Positions 11,658 to 23,071 of a stretch of 64,000 nucleotides of DNA are shown here, piece by piece; position 1 is the first letter of the stretch, and each line of letters opens with the position of its first letter. The notes under the pieces are model-generated. The model was not told where the DNA came from. It worked only from the letters and a program-made list of their open reading frames with translations, and did no database searches. The DNA lies in the NCBI RefSeq assembly GCF_041146795.1, contig NC_135176.1, positions 23,561,786-23,625,785 of the forward strand, given 5' to 3'. The position numbers were made by a program, and so were the translations under genes. This DNA is from Maylandia zebra (Eukaryota > Chordata > Actinopteri > Cichliformes > Cichlidae).

Positions 11658-13997
11658 CAGAATCAGAATCAGAATCAGAATACTTTATTGATCCCTGGGG
11701 GAAATTATTTTTTGTTACAGTGCTCCATTTTAAACCAACATTAAGACAAGACAGACAATACGCTAACTAAGAATAGTACAATATATACATATATATACAT
11801 ACATACATACATAAGTCACTTATAAATAAATATTTGGAAAAGAAACATGTGTAGTTGTAGCAGCAAACAGTGTGTTAAGTGGATGCGTTGTACAGGGAGA
11901 TGGCCACAGGCAGGAATGATTTCCTGTGTCGTTCAGTGGTGCTTTTCGGTAATCTCAGTCTCTCACTGAACGAGCTCCTGTGACTGACCAACATGTCATG
12001 GAGTGGGTGGGAGGTGTTATCCAACATTGTCTTTATCTTGGACAGCATCCGCCTCTCCGACACCACCTTGAGGGAGTCCAGCTCCATCCCCACAACATTG
12101 CTGGCCTTACGGATCAGTTTATTAAGTCTGTTGGCATCTGCGACCCTCAGCCTGCTCCCCCAGCATGCAACAGCATAGAGGATCGCACTGGCCACCACAG
12201 ACTCATAGAAAATCCTCAGCATTTTCTGGCAGATGTTGAAGGACCTCAGTCGCCTCAAAAAATAGAGACGACTCTGGCCCTTCCTGTAAAGTGCTGTGGT
12301 GTTTTTAGCCCAGTCCAGTTTATTGTCAATGTGTACTCCAAGGTATTTATAGTCCTCCACAATGTCAACACTGACCCCCTGGATTGAAACAGGGGTCAAG
12401 TGTTTCCTGGTCTTCCTGAAGTCCACGATCAGTTCCTTGGTCTTTGCCACGTTGAGCTGCAGATGATTCTGCTCACACCACGTGACAAAGGAGTCGACCA
12501 CAGCCCGGTACTCTGTCTCATCATCCCTGCTGATGCATCCAACCACCGCAGAGTCATCAGAAAACTTCTGAAGATGGCAGGTCTCTGTGCAGTGGCTGAA
12601 GTCTGTGGTGTAGAGGGTGAAGAGGAAGGGGGAGAGGACAGTCCCCTGTGGTGCCCCTGTGTTGCTAATCACCTTGTCAGACACACACTGTGGGAGACGT
12701 ACATATTGTGGTCTTCCTGTCAGGTAATCAACAATCCAGGACACCAGAGAAGCATCCACCTGCATCGCTGCTAACTTATCACCCAGGAGGGTCGGCCTGA
12801 TGGTGTTGAAAGCACTGGAAAAGTCAAAAAACATGACCCTCACAGTGCTCGCCGGCTGGTCCAGATGGGTGTAGACACGATTGAGCAGGTAGATGATGGC
12901 GTCCTCTGTTCCGAGACGAGGCTGATAAGCGAACTGAAGGGGATCCAGATGTGGTCTTACTATGGGTCGCAGCTGGTCCAGGATGAGCCTTTCCAGGGTC
13001 TTCATGACGTGGGAGGTCAGTGCCACGGGCCTGTAATCCTGGGGGCCACTGGGACGAGGCGTCTTTGGTACAGGGACGAGGCATGATGTCTTCCACATCA
13101 CCGGGACCCTCTGCAGACTCAGACTCAGCATAAACAGTTTATGAAAGACTCCACACAGCTGGGGGGCACAGGCCTTGAGGACAAGGGGACTCACTCCGTC
13201 TGGTCCAGCAGACTTGCCTGAGTGAAGTCTCCTCATTTGCATCTCAACCTGGTATTGAGTGAAGGTGATGGGTGGGGGAGGGGTGTCAGGAATCTCACAG
13301 GAGGCAACATGTGAAGAGAGAGGCTGGCACAGTGGTGTGGCTCTGGATTCCAGGCTGACTGCAGGTGAGGTTGTGGGGGTGGGAGCAGACACTGTGGTGT
13401 CGAATCTATTGAAAAACAGATTCAACTCGTCGGCTCTATTCTCACCTCCCTCAGCTCCCCTGCTGTTGGTTGGCCTGAATCCAGTGATGGTCTTCATGCC
13501 CCTCCACACCTCTCTCATGCTGTTCTGCTGGAGTTTCCACTCCAGCTTCCTCCTGTAATTGTCCTTAGCCTCTCTGATCTTGTCCTTTAGTAACACCTGG
13601 ACCTTCCTCACCTCCTCTTTGTTGCCCCCTCTGAAAGCCCTCTTCTTCTTGTTGAGGAGGGCTTTGATGTCCTTAGTCACCCACGGCTTGTTATTTGGGT
13701 AACAATGAACAGTCTGAGCTGGAACAATGGAGTCGGTGCAGAAAGTTATGTAGTCTGTGATACACTCAGTAAGCCCATTGATGTCCTCGGCGTGAGGCTC
13801 ACAGAGTGTTTCCCAGTCGGTCACCTCGAAACAGCCCTGTAGTTCCGCTATTGCCTCCTCTGACCACCTCCTAACAGTCCTGGTGGTCACAGGTTCCCTC
13901 CTCACAATTGGCACATAGCGGGGGGTGAGGTGAATCAGGTTATGATCTGACCTACCAAGTGGGGGGAGGGAGGAGGAGCTGTATGCATCATATATAA
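11658..13997 (-). mobile_element. 5'-truncated LINE of the CR1/L2/Rex-type (Jockey superfamily)
   Basis: The 3' end lies at the left, with an (ATTCTG)n-type repeated tail next to GATCAATAAAGTATTCTG on the minus strand. The 5' end stops inside the endonuclease domain at the right. Flanks gggattat (11650-11657) and ggcattat (13998-14005) match at 7 of 8 positions and look like a short target duplication. Removing the LINE rejoins pogo-like sequence (gggattat-aaggcacatt). It is therefore the youngest insertion of the nest. Confidence 0.8.
11875..13985 (-). pseudogene. LINE ORF2 fragment: endonuclease end plus reverse transcriptase
   Basis: An uninterrupted minus-strand frame of about 700 codons ends with TAA at 11875-11877. 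It opens inside the APE-type endonuclease, where the terminal motif GRSDHN is visible near 13.95 kb. The reverse transcriptase follows, with NYRPVALTSHVMKTLER, FFDFSSAFNTI, GAPQGTVLSPFLFTLY and the catalytic box FSDDS in place of the usual YADD. The C-terminal region (ILYAVACWG, NKLIRKASNVVG) is typical of Jockey-superfamily elements. The N-terminal endonuclease is missing through 5' truncation, so the copy cannot be autonomous. The frame is otherwise intact, implying a fairly recent insertion. Confidence 0.85.
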
Positions 13998-15065
13998 GGC
14001 ATTATAAGGCACATTAAGCGAAACAAAGCAGTCAGATAAATCAAACTTGATTAAACTCATTCTTCTTGCTTCCTCCACTTCTGTACCATTGATTCATTAA
14101 TGTTGAATTCTCTGGCAGCTGCTCTATTCCCATGTTGCAGTATATTAATGACTAACCTTGTATTGTGGATGGATTATCTCAGTTGTTCTCCTGACTGAAG
14201 TTTGGTCCGTTTACAGCATCCTGCCATGCGATTGCATTTGTCTCTAACCATGAAGAACCTTCACGTTAACTTTTATAAGTGGAAAAGTGTTAGTGTTCGT
14301 CCTCCAGCTTCACTGTTTATGTTATGCTAATATAGCTGTGTCGCTAGCGATCACGTAGCACATCATTATATACCAGCTAGCCCAACTTCAGTAACCCTAC
14401 AAACGTCACTGCTGTTTAGTTTCCTGTCTTCATTTATGTTGGAAGTGATAGCAGAGCTGTACGTTTGATTTTTTTCAGAAATCTCTCAGTCAGAACATGC
14501 TATATCATACTTAGGTAACTAGCGAAACTAGCGAGCTAACTTCCGCTAGCTTCCTGCTAACTTCTAACTCCGTTAAATGTAATAACTTTTGTTTTCATGG
14601 ATGCCTGGAAGTTAAACTTTATAGTTACACCTGGTAAAGCAGCAATGCTGATCGTTTTATTAAAGATGAAAGAATTTAGACAGTTTTTAACGCTCAGTGA
14701 TGCTGCAGTGTTGTTTGACCTGAAGAATACGGAGTTTAGGACCCAGATTACTCCCAGATTTAAGAGCATCTTAGTCCGACAAATACGACAATAACGACGG
14801 CCGCTTGCATGTTCTGCAAAAAAATGTGCTTTGTCGTGTATCTGACGGACAAACACCAAATCAGTTCCACATCACTGAAGTTGCACCATTTTTACAAACC
14901 AATTCTGGTTCATCTGTTTCACTCAACAATCGGCCATGTGCGTATGAAAACAAAGGTACTGCGCATGCGCGTTTTACTCCCATTCTATCGCGATATTTCA
15001 TTTTCCTATCGTTGCCTAACATTATACCGGTATTACCGTGAACGGTATAATATGGCCCAGCCCTA

Positions 15066-15073
15066 GTTGTATT
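15066..15073. repeat. Right 8-bp target-site duplication of hAT
   Basis: GTTGTATT, identical to 11270-11277. Confidence 0.85.
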
Positions 15074-15181
15074 TAAAGAGCTCAAATAAAGAAAGTGCTT
15101 ATGTCTCATAATGACTGATTTATTGCTTGAAAGTTTAGAGTTTAAAGTTTAAGTTTGAATTTAAAGTTTAAAGTTTGCTGT

Positions 15182-15205
15182 CCCAGATAGCAAGGAGACA
15201 TTGAA
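15182..15205. repeat. Left terminal inverted repeat of 3.3-kb element
   Basis: Begins CCCAGATAGCAAGG and pairs with the end at 18465-18488 with few mismatches. Confidence 0.7.
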
Positions 15206-16112
15206 CAGATGTTGATTTTCCATCTGAACCATCAGAATCGTCAGGATTGAAATGTCAACACAAAACCAATGTTGAAACAACATTGAAATACTGATGAAAC
15301 CTTACACTGACATTGAAATAACATTGATTCACTGTTGTTCTGTCATCGTTGATTGTTGATCTATTTATAGTTGACAAGGTGACAACAATCACGTTGAAAA
15401 ACCATCGATTTACGGTTGAGCGGGAAATTAAAGCTGCTACCACTTGGACTATTCCGCAGCACCCCTCTCAGTGGTACATCCCTCCAGGTAACCATTGTCT
15501 TGTACAGTAGAGCGGGACATTAGATTTACTCTCAGCGGAATTGACCGGAGAAGGCATCAGTTCATGCACTGCACTGGCCTGCACCACGATTAGTATAAGG
15601 TAAGAATGAATGACTTTTGTTCTATTCGTTATTTCCACGGTCGCATTTGAATAACAGTAAAAAAAACAAACAAACTTGTTAATGTAAAGTTTCGGATAAA
15701 ATGTGGGAGCCCGAAATTGTGTCTACTTTCATCTTACAATCCGGCAACAAATAAATTGCACTGCAAACAAAGTCTATCAACAAAGAAAACATTTTCGTTT
15801 CATACTTTTCCGTTATATTCCCTTACAAAGCTAGCTTTAACGCTTCGAGGGTTCCTTTGTTCTTGCCGTCACCTCGGCGCTTGACCCAGACTTTCGCTCT
15901 GTAGTTGCTTTTTAGCATAGTACTACAAAAAATTGTAAATCTGTGATATATGATTGATAAACGTAAAGGTAACTGTATAAATGTGTTCAATGACTTTGTT
16001 ACTTTTAATGATTGGAGAGCACCCGCTTCGATTCGCACTCAATTCAAACTTTACGTTGCACGCTCACCTAACTTTACGCTGCACGCTCACCTAACTTGCG
16101 TTTGCACCTTTT

Positions 16113-16150
16113 GTCCACACGTAAACTGCGTTTAGCATTTACGTGTGGAC
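16113..16150. repeat. Perfect 13-bp inverted repeat
   Basis: GTCCACACGTAAA (16113-16125) and TTTACGTGTGGAC (16138-16150) are exact reverse complements separated by 12 nt. They lie upstream of the element-borne gene, just after a tandem copy of 'tgcacgctcacctaactt' (about 16055-16100). Confidence 0.8.
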
Positions 16151-16475
16151 GAGGAAGACGGAGAAAACGCAGCGTCAAAGGTGTGCGCCTATTTTGACGC
16201 CACACTGTGCGCCAAGTTTTTGTCTCGGTGCCATGAATTCCTACAATGGCAGACTTAGACAAAATACTGTTAATTTTATTATCTTCAGTGTTTAAATGCT
16301 TACATATACGGGTTTGCTTGTAATTGTTGCCTATATACATTTTAAGCTATTATTTATTATTTAGTTCAATCAATAGATCAAGTTTTGTAGTGACTATGAA
16401 ATATATTGTAATTATCTGTTTCCTGTTTATCCTAGACAGGGCAAAAAAGGACTCCAAATTAAAAAAAAGATAAAA

Positions 16476-17920
16476 ATGAAAGACTGGTGCATTGTGCAGT
16501 TTAGCACTGGTGGTACAGAAATAGTCCCTAGATCATGGATAAATGGGGAGAAATTGTCATGGCCTCCATATCCTCCGTGAGACACATTCAGGATCCACGA
16601 CGCAGTAAAGAGGAGAGTTCATCCTGGTGCAACATGGCTCACCTATGCACCAGTCCGACTTCTAATAAGCCATGGTGGGTATCATCTGGATTGGTGTTGT
16701 ATAAATGTAACAATAACAAGTTTTTCGTGTCCTAATTTATGTCTGGCCATACATTGTGTTTGTACTTCCAGACACATTTCACGAAGCAGAACGCAGTCTT
16801 CAGAAATATCTAAGTGAACACTGTGATACGTCTGACCTTCAGTCCGAAGCTGAAACTCAGACCAGTCATAAAAGAAAGCACAAGTAAAACTTTTTTTATT
16901 TCACAAACATATCTTTGATTGCTAAGAATTTATGATCTTGTCTTTTATACATATCTGTGGTGCTTGCATACTGCAATATCACCACATAATATAGTCCAAA
17001 AAGTGGAAGCTTGTAAACCTTTTATAAATGCAAAGCCGTGTACACTTGTGCACTTCAAAAATTCCTTGTATACTGTACCTTCTTGCACATCTCCGTTTCC
17101 TGTGTGTGTTGTTATAAATCAAACTGTAACTTTAGGAAAAAATATTCCAAAAGCACATTTGTAATTACTTATGACCGTTTTCAACTTTTTTTCTTTAGAC
17201 CAAATCCCCTGTACACATATAGTGACTCAGAGGATGAGCAGCCCACAAAAAAATGGTTTCCCCAGGCCCCTCGAGTGAAAATACCAGGTAATAAAATACT
17301 GTCTAGTGTCTTTGTACATGTCTGTGTGTGACACAAGGAAACGTTTGACAAGTTGTCTGTATTCTTAAATACTTAAAAAAAAATCATCTTTTTCTGTCAG
17401 ACCTGACGAGAGCTGTTAACGAACTCCGTGAGGAGGTCAGAGCCATCCGCAATACCGGCTGCAATGAATCGGTAGATGCTGGGGTACTGCCTCTGGATTT
17501 GCCCTTGCACAACATTGAGGAGCTAAACAATGCAGAGCCAGCTCTTCAATCACAAGAGGCAAATAAGGCAATGGTAAGTATATAAAGGTTATGTACACTT
17601 TGTAACTATAAAGTGTAATAGCTGTCAGATGTGATTTAAATACATAACAACGGCCTGTTGATTAAACACACAAGCACTTGCATACACATTTAAGACATGA
17701 GACACGCTAATTCCATCTCTTAAAATGTGTCTATAGGTGAGACGCTTTGCCTTGATTGGAGCCTGACGCAGCAGTTAGGGGCAAACTCTATGTCCGAGTT
17801 AGTCTTTGCACAAGCAGTGCAGAAATGGCTCCGATACGCCCCAGATCGTTTGGGTGGTGCAGGACGCACATCATGCAAAAAATTACAAACTTCTGTGAAT
17901 CATATAAACGTAAATCGGAA
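16476..17920 (+). pseudogene. Five-exon DUF4806-like element gene, decayed
   Basis: Readable exons are 16476-16674, 16772-16883, 17199-17287, 17401-17573 and 17737 onward, all with GT-AG borders and matching phases. The product starts MKDWCIVQFS and continues with a WPPYP segment, a basic HKRKHKPNPLYTYSDSEDE junction and a helix (LTRAVNELREEVRAI). It ends with VRRFALIGA and, in another frame, VQKWLRYAPDRLGG. This order resembles fish element-borne proteins annotated with DUF4806; I make that link from memory. A TGA at 16578 interrupts exon 1, and the last exon carries stops and a frameshift, so the gene is dead. Its function is unknown. Confidence 0.55.
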
Positions 17921-18464
17921 ACTGTCTTTTAATAAAGTATTTAGCAAACGAAACATGCCTATTGACCTTTTTTTGTTTATGTTTTTTCTCTGTTACATCA
18001 CATGCAATGCTTTCTTATTTTAGGATATTAATATTGACATGATACATTGTGAGACATTTGGGGTTTTTTTTATAAAGGGTGTCCAATTTAAGGAATAAGT
18101 ACAATGTGTTTAGGTGGTTGAAGTATTGATGGAAACATGCAGTAGTTTAGTATTGGTTAAAATACCTATAAAGAAAGGTAGATTTCCAGTCATGATTTAA
18201 CTGTTTTAATAAAAAGCAACTGTGCGAAAGAGGCGGAAAATCAACACCATAGCTCAACAGTGTTTCAATATCAGAATCTGACATTGTTTCAATGTCAGTA
18301 GTATTAGAAAATATAACGTTGAATCAACGTCAGGTTTCAACATTGATTCAACATCAAAACCTGACGTTGTTTCAACATTAAAAAAGGGTGCAAGAGTGAC
18401 GTTAGGTCAACGTCACACTTCAACGTTGGTTCAATGACACAGCCTGATATTGACTCAACATTGT

Positions 18465-18488
18465 TTCAATGTTTCCTTGCTATCTGGG
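18465..18488. repeat. Right terminal inverted repeat of 3.3-kb element
   Basis: Ends CCTTGCTATCTGGG, the reverse complement of the left end. Confidence 0.7.
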
Positions 18489-21055
18489 GTGTGATTTTGC
18501 ACAATTTATGGTGTCATTGTGATGTCTCAGGGCACTGTACAGAAAAAGCTGTCTTCTTAATTTGATATATTACTCCATATGGTTTCTTGAAATTTTTTTT
18601 AAAGGTCATCTTTGACCTTGAGACTTAGACAACCTATGAACACATCAGGTTTTACAGATTTTCACAAATTAAATCGGCCAGAGCTATTACTGGTATCTAC
18701 CATCACACAAAAATTGAAAATGATATCTTGAAAACTGTGGATGCTAGACTGCTAACAAACAGATAAACGAACAGACAACAAATACAGATATTGGCATTCT
18801 GATTTCAATGGGAAGATTTAGGAGATCTTGGAATAACCAGCAGAGGCATATATATAAATAAACAACTATTTACTTAAGAGCGGACAATGTGTTCACATGT
18901 GTGTTTTCAGTGTCAAGCTAGCACTCCAGAAGAGGAGGCCTGAAGTTAGTGAGGTTTTTTTTAAGTGGCAGGTAATTTCATATTCAAACTTTCTGTCAGA
19001 TTAACAAACATTAACAAACAAGAGCCAACTTCACTCGAAGAACCATGTAGTAACGCAGAACAGGAGAGGAAGGAGAGAGATTTTATTTAAAGGTAAGGAC
19101 AGCTGAGTCACACTTGATAAACTGCAAATGTAATGTCATAGTTTTAATCACATATTGGATCTAAATATGATGTGTTTTAATATATTACGTATTTTCATTT
19201 TTTGAGACATCCTGCTAACCAAACTGAGTATACTAGCCTTATGTTATTCAAATTTTGCATGACAATTCTGGTTAGTTTTGTGCAGGATAAACAGGTTAGC
19301 TTGCATTAGAGCAGTTTGTGCGACTGGTGCACAGAGCTGTGGTGCTCAGGATCAGATTTAGGTTTACATTAAGTGTAGTAGAGGAGTTGCATTTAAGATG
19401 CTGCTGCTTAGATTCATTCACTTCCAAGTTTAAACTAACTGTATACAGTCTAGTCTAAAGACAGTGTACTGTCAGTGTGAGGATGGAAATCAGCCATGAT
19501 AGCTGTGAAACATTTGGTTCAATTACCTAGAACTGTCCTTCAAGGAGCTACTGTATACTTCCTTGCTTTGAGCACATTTCAGGGCTCCTACTTCTTCACT
19601 TTTACTTCAGTAAAGTACTGAAGAAACTTCTTTACTCAAGTATTTTTTTTAACACAGATATCTTTACTTGTACTTAAGCAAAGAAAATCTGTACTTTTGC
19701 TGATATTTACATATACAAGCCTAATAAACTAAACACACAAAGCACTAAGAACAATAGCTGGATTATTTTACATGATAAAGGCATCCAGAATTTAAACGTC
19801 ATACCCATTTCTATCTGGTTACAGGGCTAAAACTTGACACTTCTTATTCTTTGTTGTTGTCAGTGTTATGAAGTGATTTTATTCCTTTCCGATGAATAAT
19901 TTAGGTTCTTGCACATAAGTTGCTGAGCATACCTTCTGACACTCTCTTCATTATAACCAACAACAAAATGAGCCCTAACACCTGTCATTATTACTTACAC
20001 CTCTGCTGCAATGATAGTAATTTGCTTGCACTTCACTTTAGCCACTAACAGAAACTGCAAAAAAAAATGTAGACGTGTGACATTTACATTTATAGCTGTT
20101 ACTTTTTTTTACTTTCAACTCTAATGGCTGATACAAAGCTGAAATAATATACATGGATTCCTTTTATCTGCTGCGTAAGCACCAAAACATGTGACGAAAG
20201 TATCACAGTGGTGTCTCTCATTAGTGATCTGGCCACATGTTGCATCAGCAGCCCACAGAAACTCACTGCACTGTACTGATATGAAGTTATTTTTTCAGCT
20301 ACAATAAAATATTTATTGAGCACAGAATCAAGGAGTGTGAATCCGAACTCCAGCTGCTGCCTTGACTGTAGGTAAAATCTGTCCTTCTCAGTTCTGGTCA
20401 CAATTTGCCAGCCGCAACTAAAAAAACACCTTTGTCGTATAATATATGTAATTTAATGTTTTAGCGTATTGACTGCAATCGGTTGGATTTCAAAAGCTGT
20501 CAGGGAACACTTGATCTCATGTATTTCTTTGATCAGACATTCCCTGATCTGCATAAAAAAGTGCCAATTCTTAGATTTTCAGTGTGGAAGTTATTGGTTG
20601 GCATTTAGCACTTGCTTTGGACCGTCTTCAGCAGAACAACAGTGCCTGTTGTTTGTTCAAACAGTTAATGTTTGCAGTTGCCTGACAAGTGAGCTGTTTT
20701 GTCTGTGGAGATAATGACTGTCCTCCCTTGTAAAAAAAAAAAAAGAGTTCTCGCTCTCTGTTGCTTGCTCAAACAATGAATTATATTTACTTCCTGAACC
20801 AAAACATGACCTGCGGTGACATTCTTTTACTGCTTGCATTTTTTAAATGAAAGTATAACATAAATAGACAAGAGGGACAGAGGCTCTGTTTACTTGCAGT
20901 CAGAGGTGGTGGTTGACACCAGTGAAGTACAATGAAGTACTCTGTACTTATTTATAACAACCTTTTTACTGCTAGTATCCAAGAGCACATTTCAAGGACT
21001 GTCAAAACCATGAGAAAGTTGAAGGAATAAAGTGAATGAAAAAAAGTCATGTTTT
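18489..21055. other. No gene recognised; simple AT-rich sequence
   Basis: Short stretches near 19.57-19.70 kb (tacttcagtaaagtact and similar) look like worn hAT-type repeat sequence. Frames on both strands at 20.1-20.8 kb carry no motif. Confidence 0.35.
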
Positions 21056-22265
21056 GGTATGTTACACAGAGACAGTCGTGAAAAAGAAAGTTTTCGCAGG
21101 ACTTGGAGCTTGTAGAACTGCCTATGGCAGCAATAACTTGAAGTAATCATTTTCAATATGACTTTATCAGTCTTTCATATTGTTTTGGAGGAATTTCGGC
21201 ACACTCTTCTTTATAACATTTCTTCAGTTTATTGAGGTTTGAGGGCATTCATTTGTGTATAGCTCTCTTAATGTGTTACCACAGCATTTCATTTGGGTTG
21301 AGTTCTGGGCTTTGACTGGCCCATTGCATTAGCCTTTTCAACCATTCTGTTGTAAATTTGCTGCCATGCTTGGGATAACTGTCCTATTGCATGACTCAGC
21401 TGTTGGACAGATGGCCTTGCATTTTCCTCTAGTGTACTTTGGTACACAGAGGAGTTCCTGGTTGTCTCAGTGACTACAAGGTAAATGGCCTGTATTTGTA
21501 TAGCGCTTTTCTAGTCCTTAAGGACCCCAAAGTGCTTTACACATCCAGTCATCCAACCATTCACACACACATCCACACACTGGTGATGGCAAGCTACATT
21601 GTAGCCACAGCCACCCTGGGGCGCACTGACAGAGGCGAGGCTGCCGGACACTGGCGCCACCGGGCCCTCTGATGCCACCAGTAGGCAACGGGGGTGAAGT
21701 GTCTAGGTTGCCATGTTCACCACGTTGCTTGACGCTTGTATCAGGTGTTTGTGCTGATATGCTGTGTAAGTTTTTGCCAGCTTTGATGTTGTGCGCTATG
21801 GTTAAACATCTCCACTTTGTCCTTGTCTGTCCCAAGGATATTGGTTTTCTTCTTGTTTGTTTAGGTGCAGCTTTGCAAACCTAAGCTGTGCGGCCATGTT
21901 TGGAAACGTTGAGAAAAGGCTTTTTCTTTCAGTGTCTAAAGTGGTTAACGCTCCAGCAACAGTTGTGGTATAAAGAAGAACTTTATTATGTAACCACAGG
22001 TCAGAATCTATGTTGTGCTAACCGAGGCTGTTGGCCAGAATTCTGTTGACTTAACTCAAAAATTTTCTTAGCTTCCATGCGGTAGAGTCTGAGACGTAGC
22101 TTTAAAAATTAATCTGAGCAGCATCTGATTTTGGTCAGAATTTGCTAGAACATCCATTCTTAGAAGCATTGTTGCGTTGTGTTAATGCACACCTGGAAGC
22201 TCCAGATGTGCTAATTGCCAAAACATCTGCTTTTAGAGACAAGGTGTCTGTCCCCTGAATTCAAA
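21056..22265 (-). mobile_element. Tc1-like transposon relic, split by a later repeat
   Basis: Read on the minus strand, 21.70-21.92 kb encodes a damaged Tc1 transposase segment. MAAQLRFAKLHLNK, then in another frame TDKDKVEM and AQHQSWQKLTQHIS, follow the family order FAKLHL, WTDETKVEMF, W.K.NTAY. Sequence at 21.18-21.46 kb and 21.92-22.25 kb continues the same element. The middle is interrupted by a different interspersed repeat at about 21482-21695. Stops and frameshifts are frequent, so the copy is old. The terminal repeats are not confidently delimited. Confidence 0.65.
21482..21695 (+). repeat. Common fish interspersed repeat inserted in the Tc1-like relic
   Basis: The segment opens with taaatggcctgtatttgtat and holds the words agcgcttttctagtcctta, gatggcaagctacattgtag and ctggcgccaccgggccctct. 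I recall this order as a widespread teleost repeat related to SINE/LINE tails. It is more GC-rich than its host element and breaks the Tc1 homology, so it inserted later. Its frames are not genes. Confidence 0.5.
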
Positions 22266-23071
22266 CATTAGGTATTTGATCCAGCCACAAACATATACAT
22301 TACTTTGTTTTCTGAAGAGGAAAAGTGCAATCAAAACTGTATTTTTTTGTTTCCACTATCCCATCCCTCCACTGGAGTTTTGAGATTGCCCCAAAGCCTT
22401 TTATTCCCTTACTGTGCCCTGGTACCATATCATACGCCTAAAAAAAGTTGATTCATTAATACTTTATAGGCCCTTTGGAGAATGCTATGTTCAAACTTTC
22501 TCAAACTCAAAAAAGTTTTATTTGACAGTTAAATTACACTGTTTGGGAAAATGTTGCCCACGTTGTTGCAGGTGTTTATGAGAGAGCATCCTTCAATTTC
22601 ATCATGTTTTCCTATGGTTAATGATTCATTCACATCACAGGCGAGTCTCTGCTTAAACTGGGTTTATGATCTCTTATAGATCTCTTATAGATCTTTTATA
22701 GATTATGTTCAGTGTGGGAATAACAACCAAGATGAAGAATCAAGTACTTCTAGTATGAGCTGCAACAATTAGCTGATTGCACAATGAACCAGTTAAGATC
22801 TAATCAAGCAAACATTTAGCTTGTTACTGTATTAAGGCAATATGAGCCTAACTATGTTTATTATTATACTTTTTAAAAAACAATTAATTCAGTTTTATCC
22901 ATAAATATTTACTTTATTTATTTATTTATTTGCTCAAAATGTTTTGCCTTTTCTGAAAAGCGTCAATGGTAATAGACATGCTGGAAAATATATTACTCTT
23001 ACTTCCTGAACTTGCACTGTCATTTGTGGAAAATACATGTGAAACTGCTGATTTCTTCTTGCTGTGACTGC
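22266..23071. other. No feature recognised
   Basis: AT-rich spacer with a short direct repetition of 'gatctcttata' near 22670-22700 and 'tttattta' copies near 22910-22930. Confidence 0.4.

Larger units (their letters stand above)
11624..14788 (-). mobile_element. pogo/Tigger-like element nested in the hAT
   Basis: The left boundary is TA followed by CGCATTTTTCGGACCATAAGG. The reverse complement of the right boundary reads CGTATTTGTCGGACTAAGAT, so the two ends form inverted repeats of the type seen at 23239-23854. After the LINE is removed, about 0.8 kb remains. On the minus strand around 14.05-14.15 kb it shares a stretch encoding EFNINESMVQKWRKQE with the 23-kb copy, part of a pogo-type DNA-binding helix. 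The right TA has decayed to CA. No DDE catalytic domain is present. Confidence 0.6.
11278..15065. mobile_element. hAT-superfamily element hosting nested insertions
   Basis: The element begins TAGAGCAGGGCGATAT and the reverse complement of its right end begins TAGGGCTGGGCCATAT. It is flanked by a perfect 8-bp duplication, GTTGTATT, at 11270-11277 and 15066-15073, the hallmark of hAT insertion. Genuine hAT sequence is limited to about 11278-11623 and 14789-15065. The middle is a pogo-like element that itself contains a LINE. No hAT transposase is readable, so this is a non-autonomous copy. A partial relative lies at 63143-64000. Confidence 0.85.
15182..18488 (+). mobile_element. 3.3-kb TIR DNA element carrying a spliced gene
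   Basis: Both ends read CCCAGATAGCAAGG inward, followed by similar 'acattgaa' sequence. About 230 bp at each end (15190-15420 and 18240-18485) are packed with short repeats of the type ttgaaacaacattga and tcaacgttgattc in both orientations, a common layout of transposase-binding subterminal repeats. I cannot assign a superfamily, and no clear target duplication was seen. Between the ends lie a decayed DUF4806-like gene and a perfect 13-bp palindrome. No DDE transposase could be read. Confidence 0.7.

Noticed and set aside
11980..13558. Plus-strand frames of 60-135 codons
   Set aside because: They are shadows of the minus-strand LINE reverse transcriptase.
14597..14794. 65-codon plus-strand frame (MDAWKLNFIVTPGKAAML)
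   Set aside because: It lies inside the pogo-like insertion of the hAT and resembles repeated non-coding fish sequence, with no known domain.
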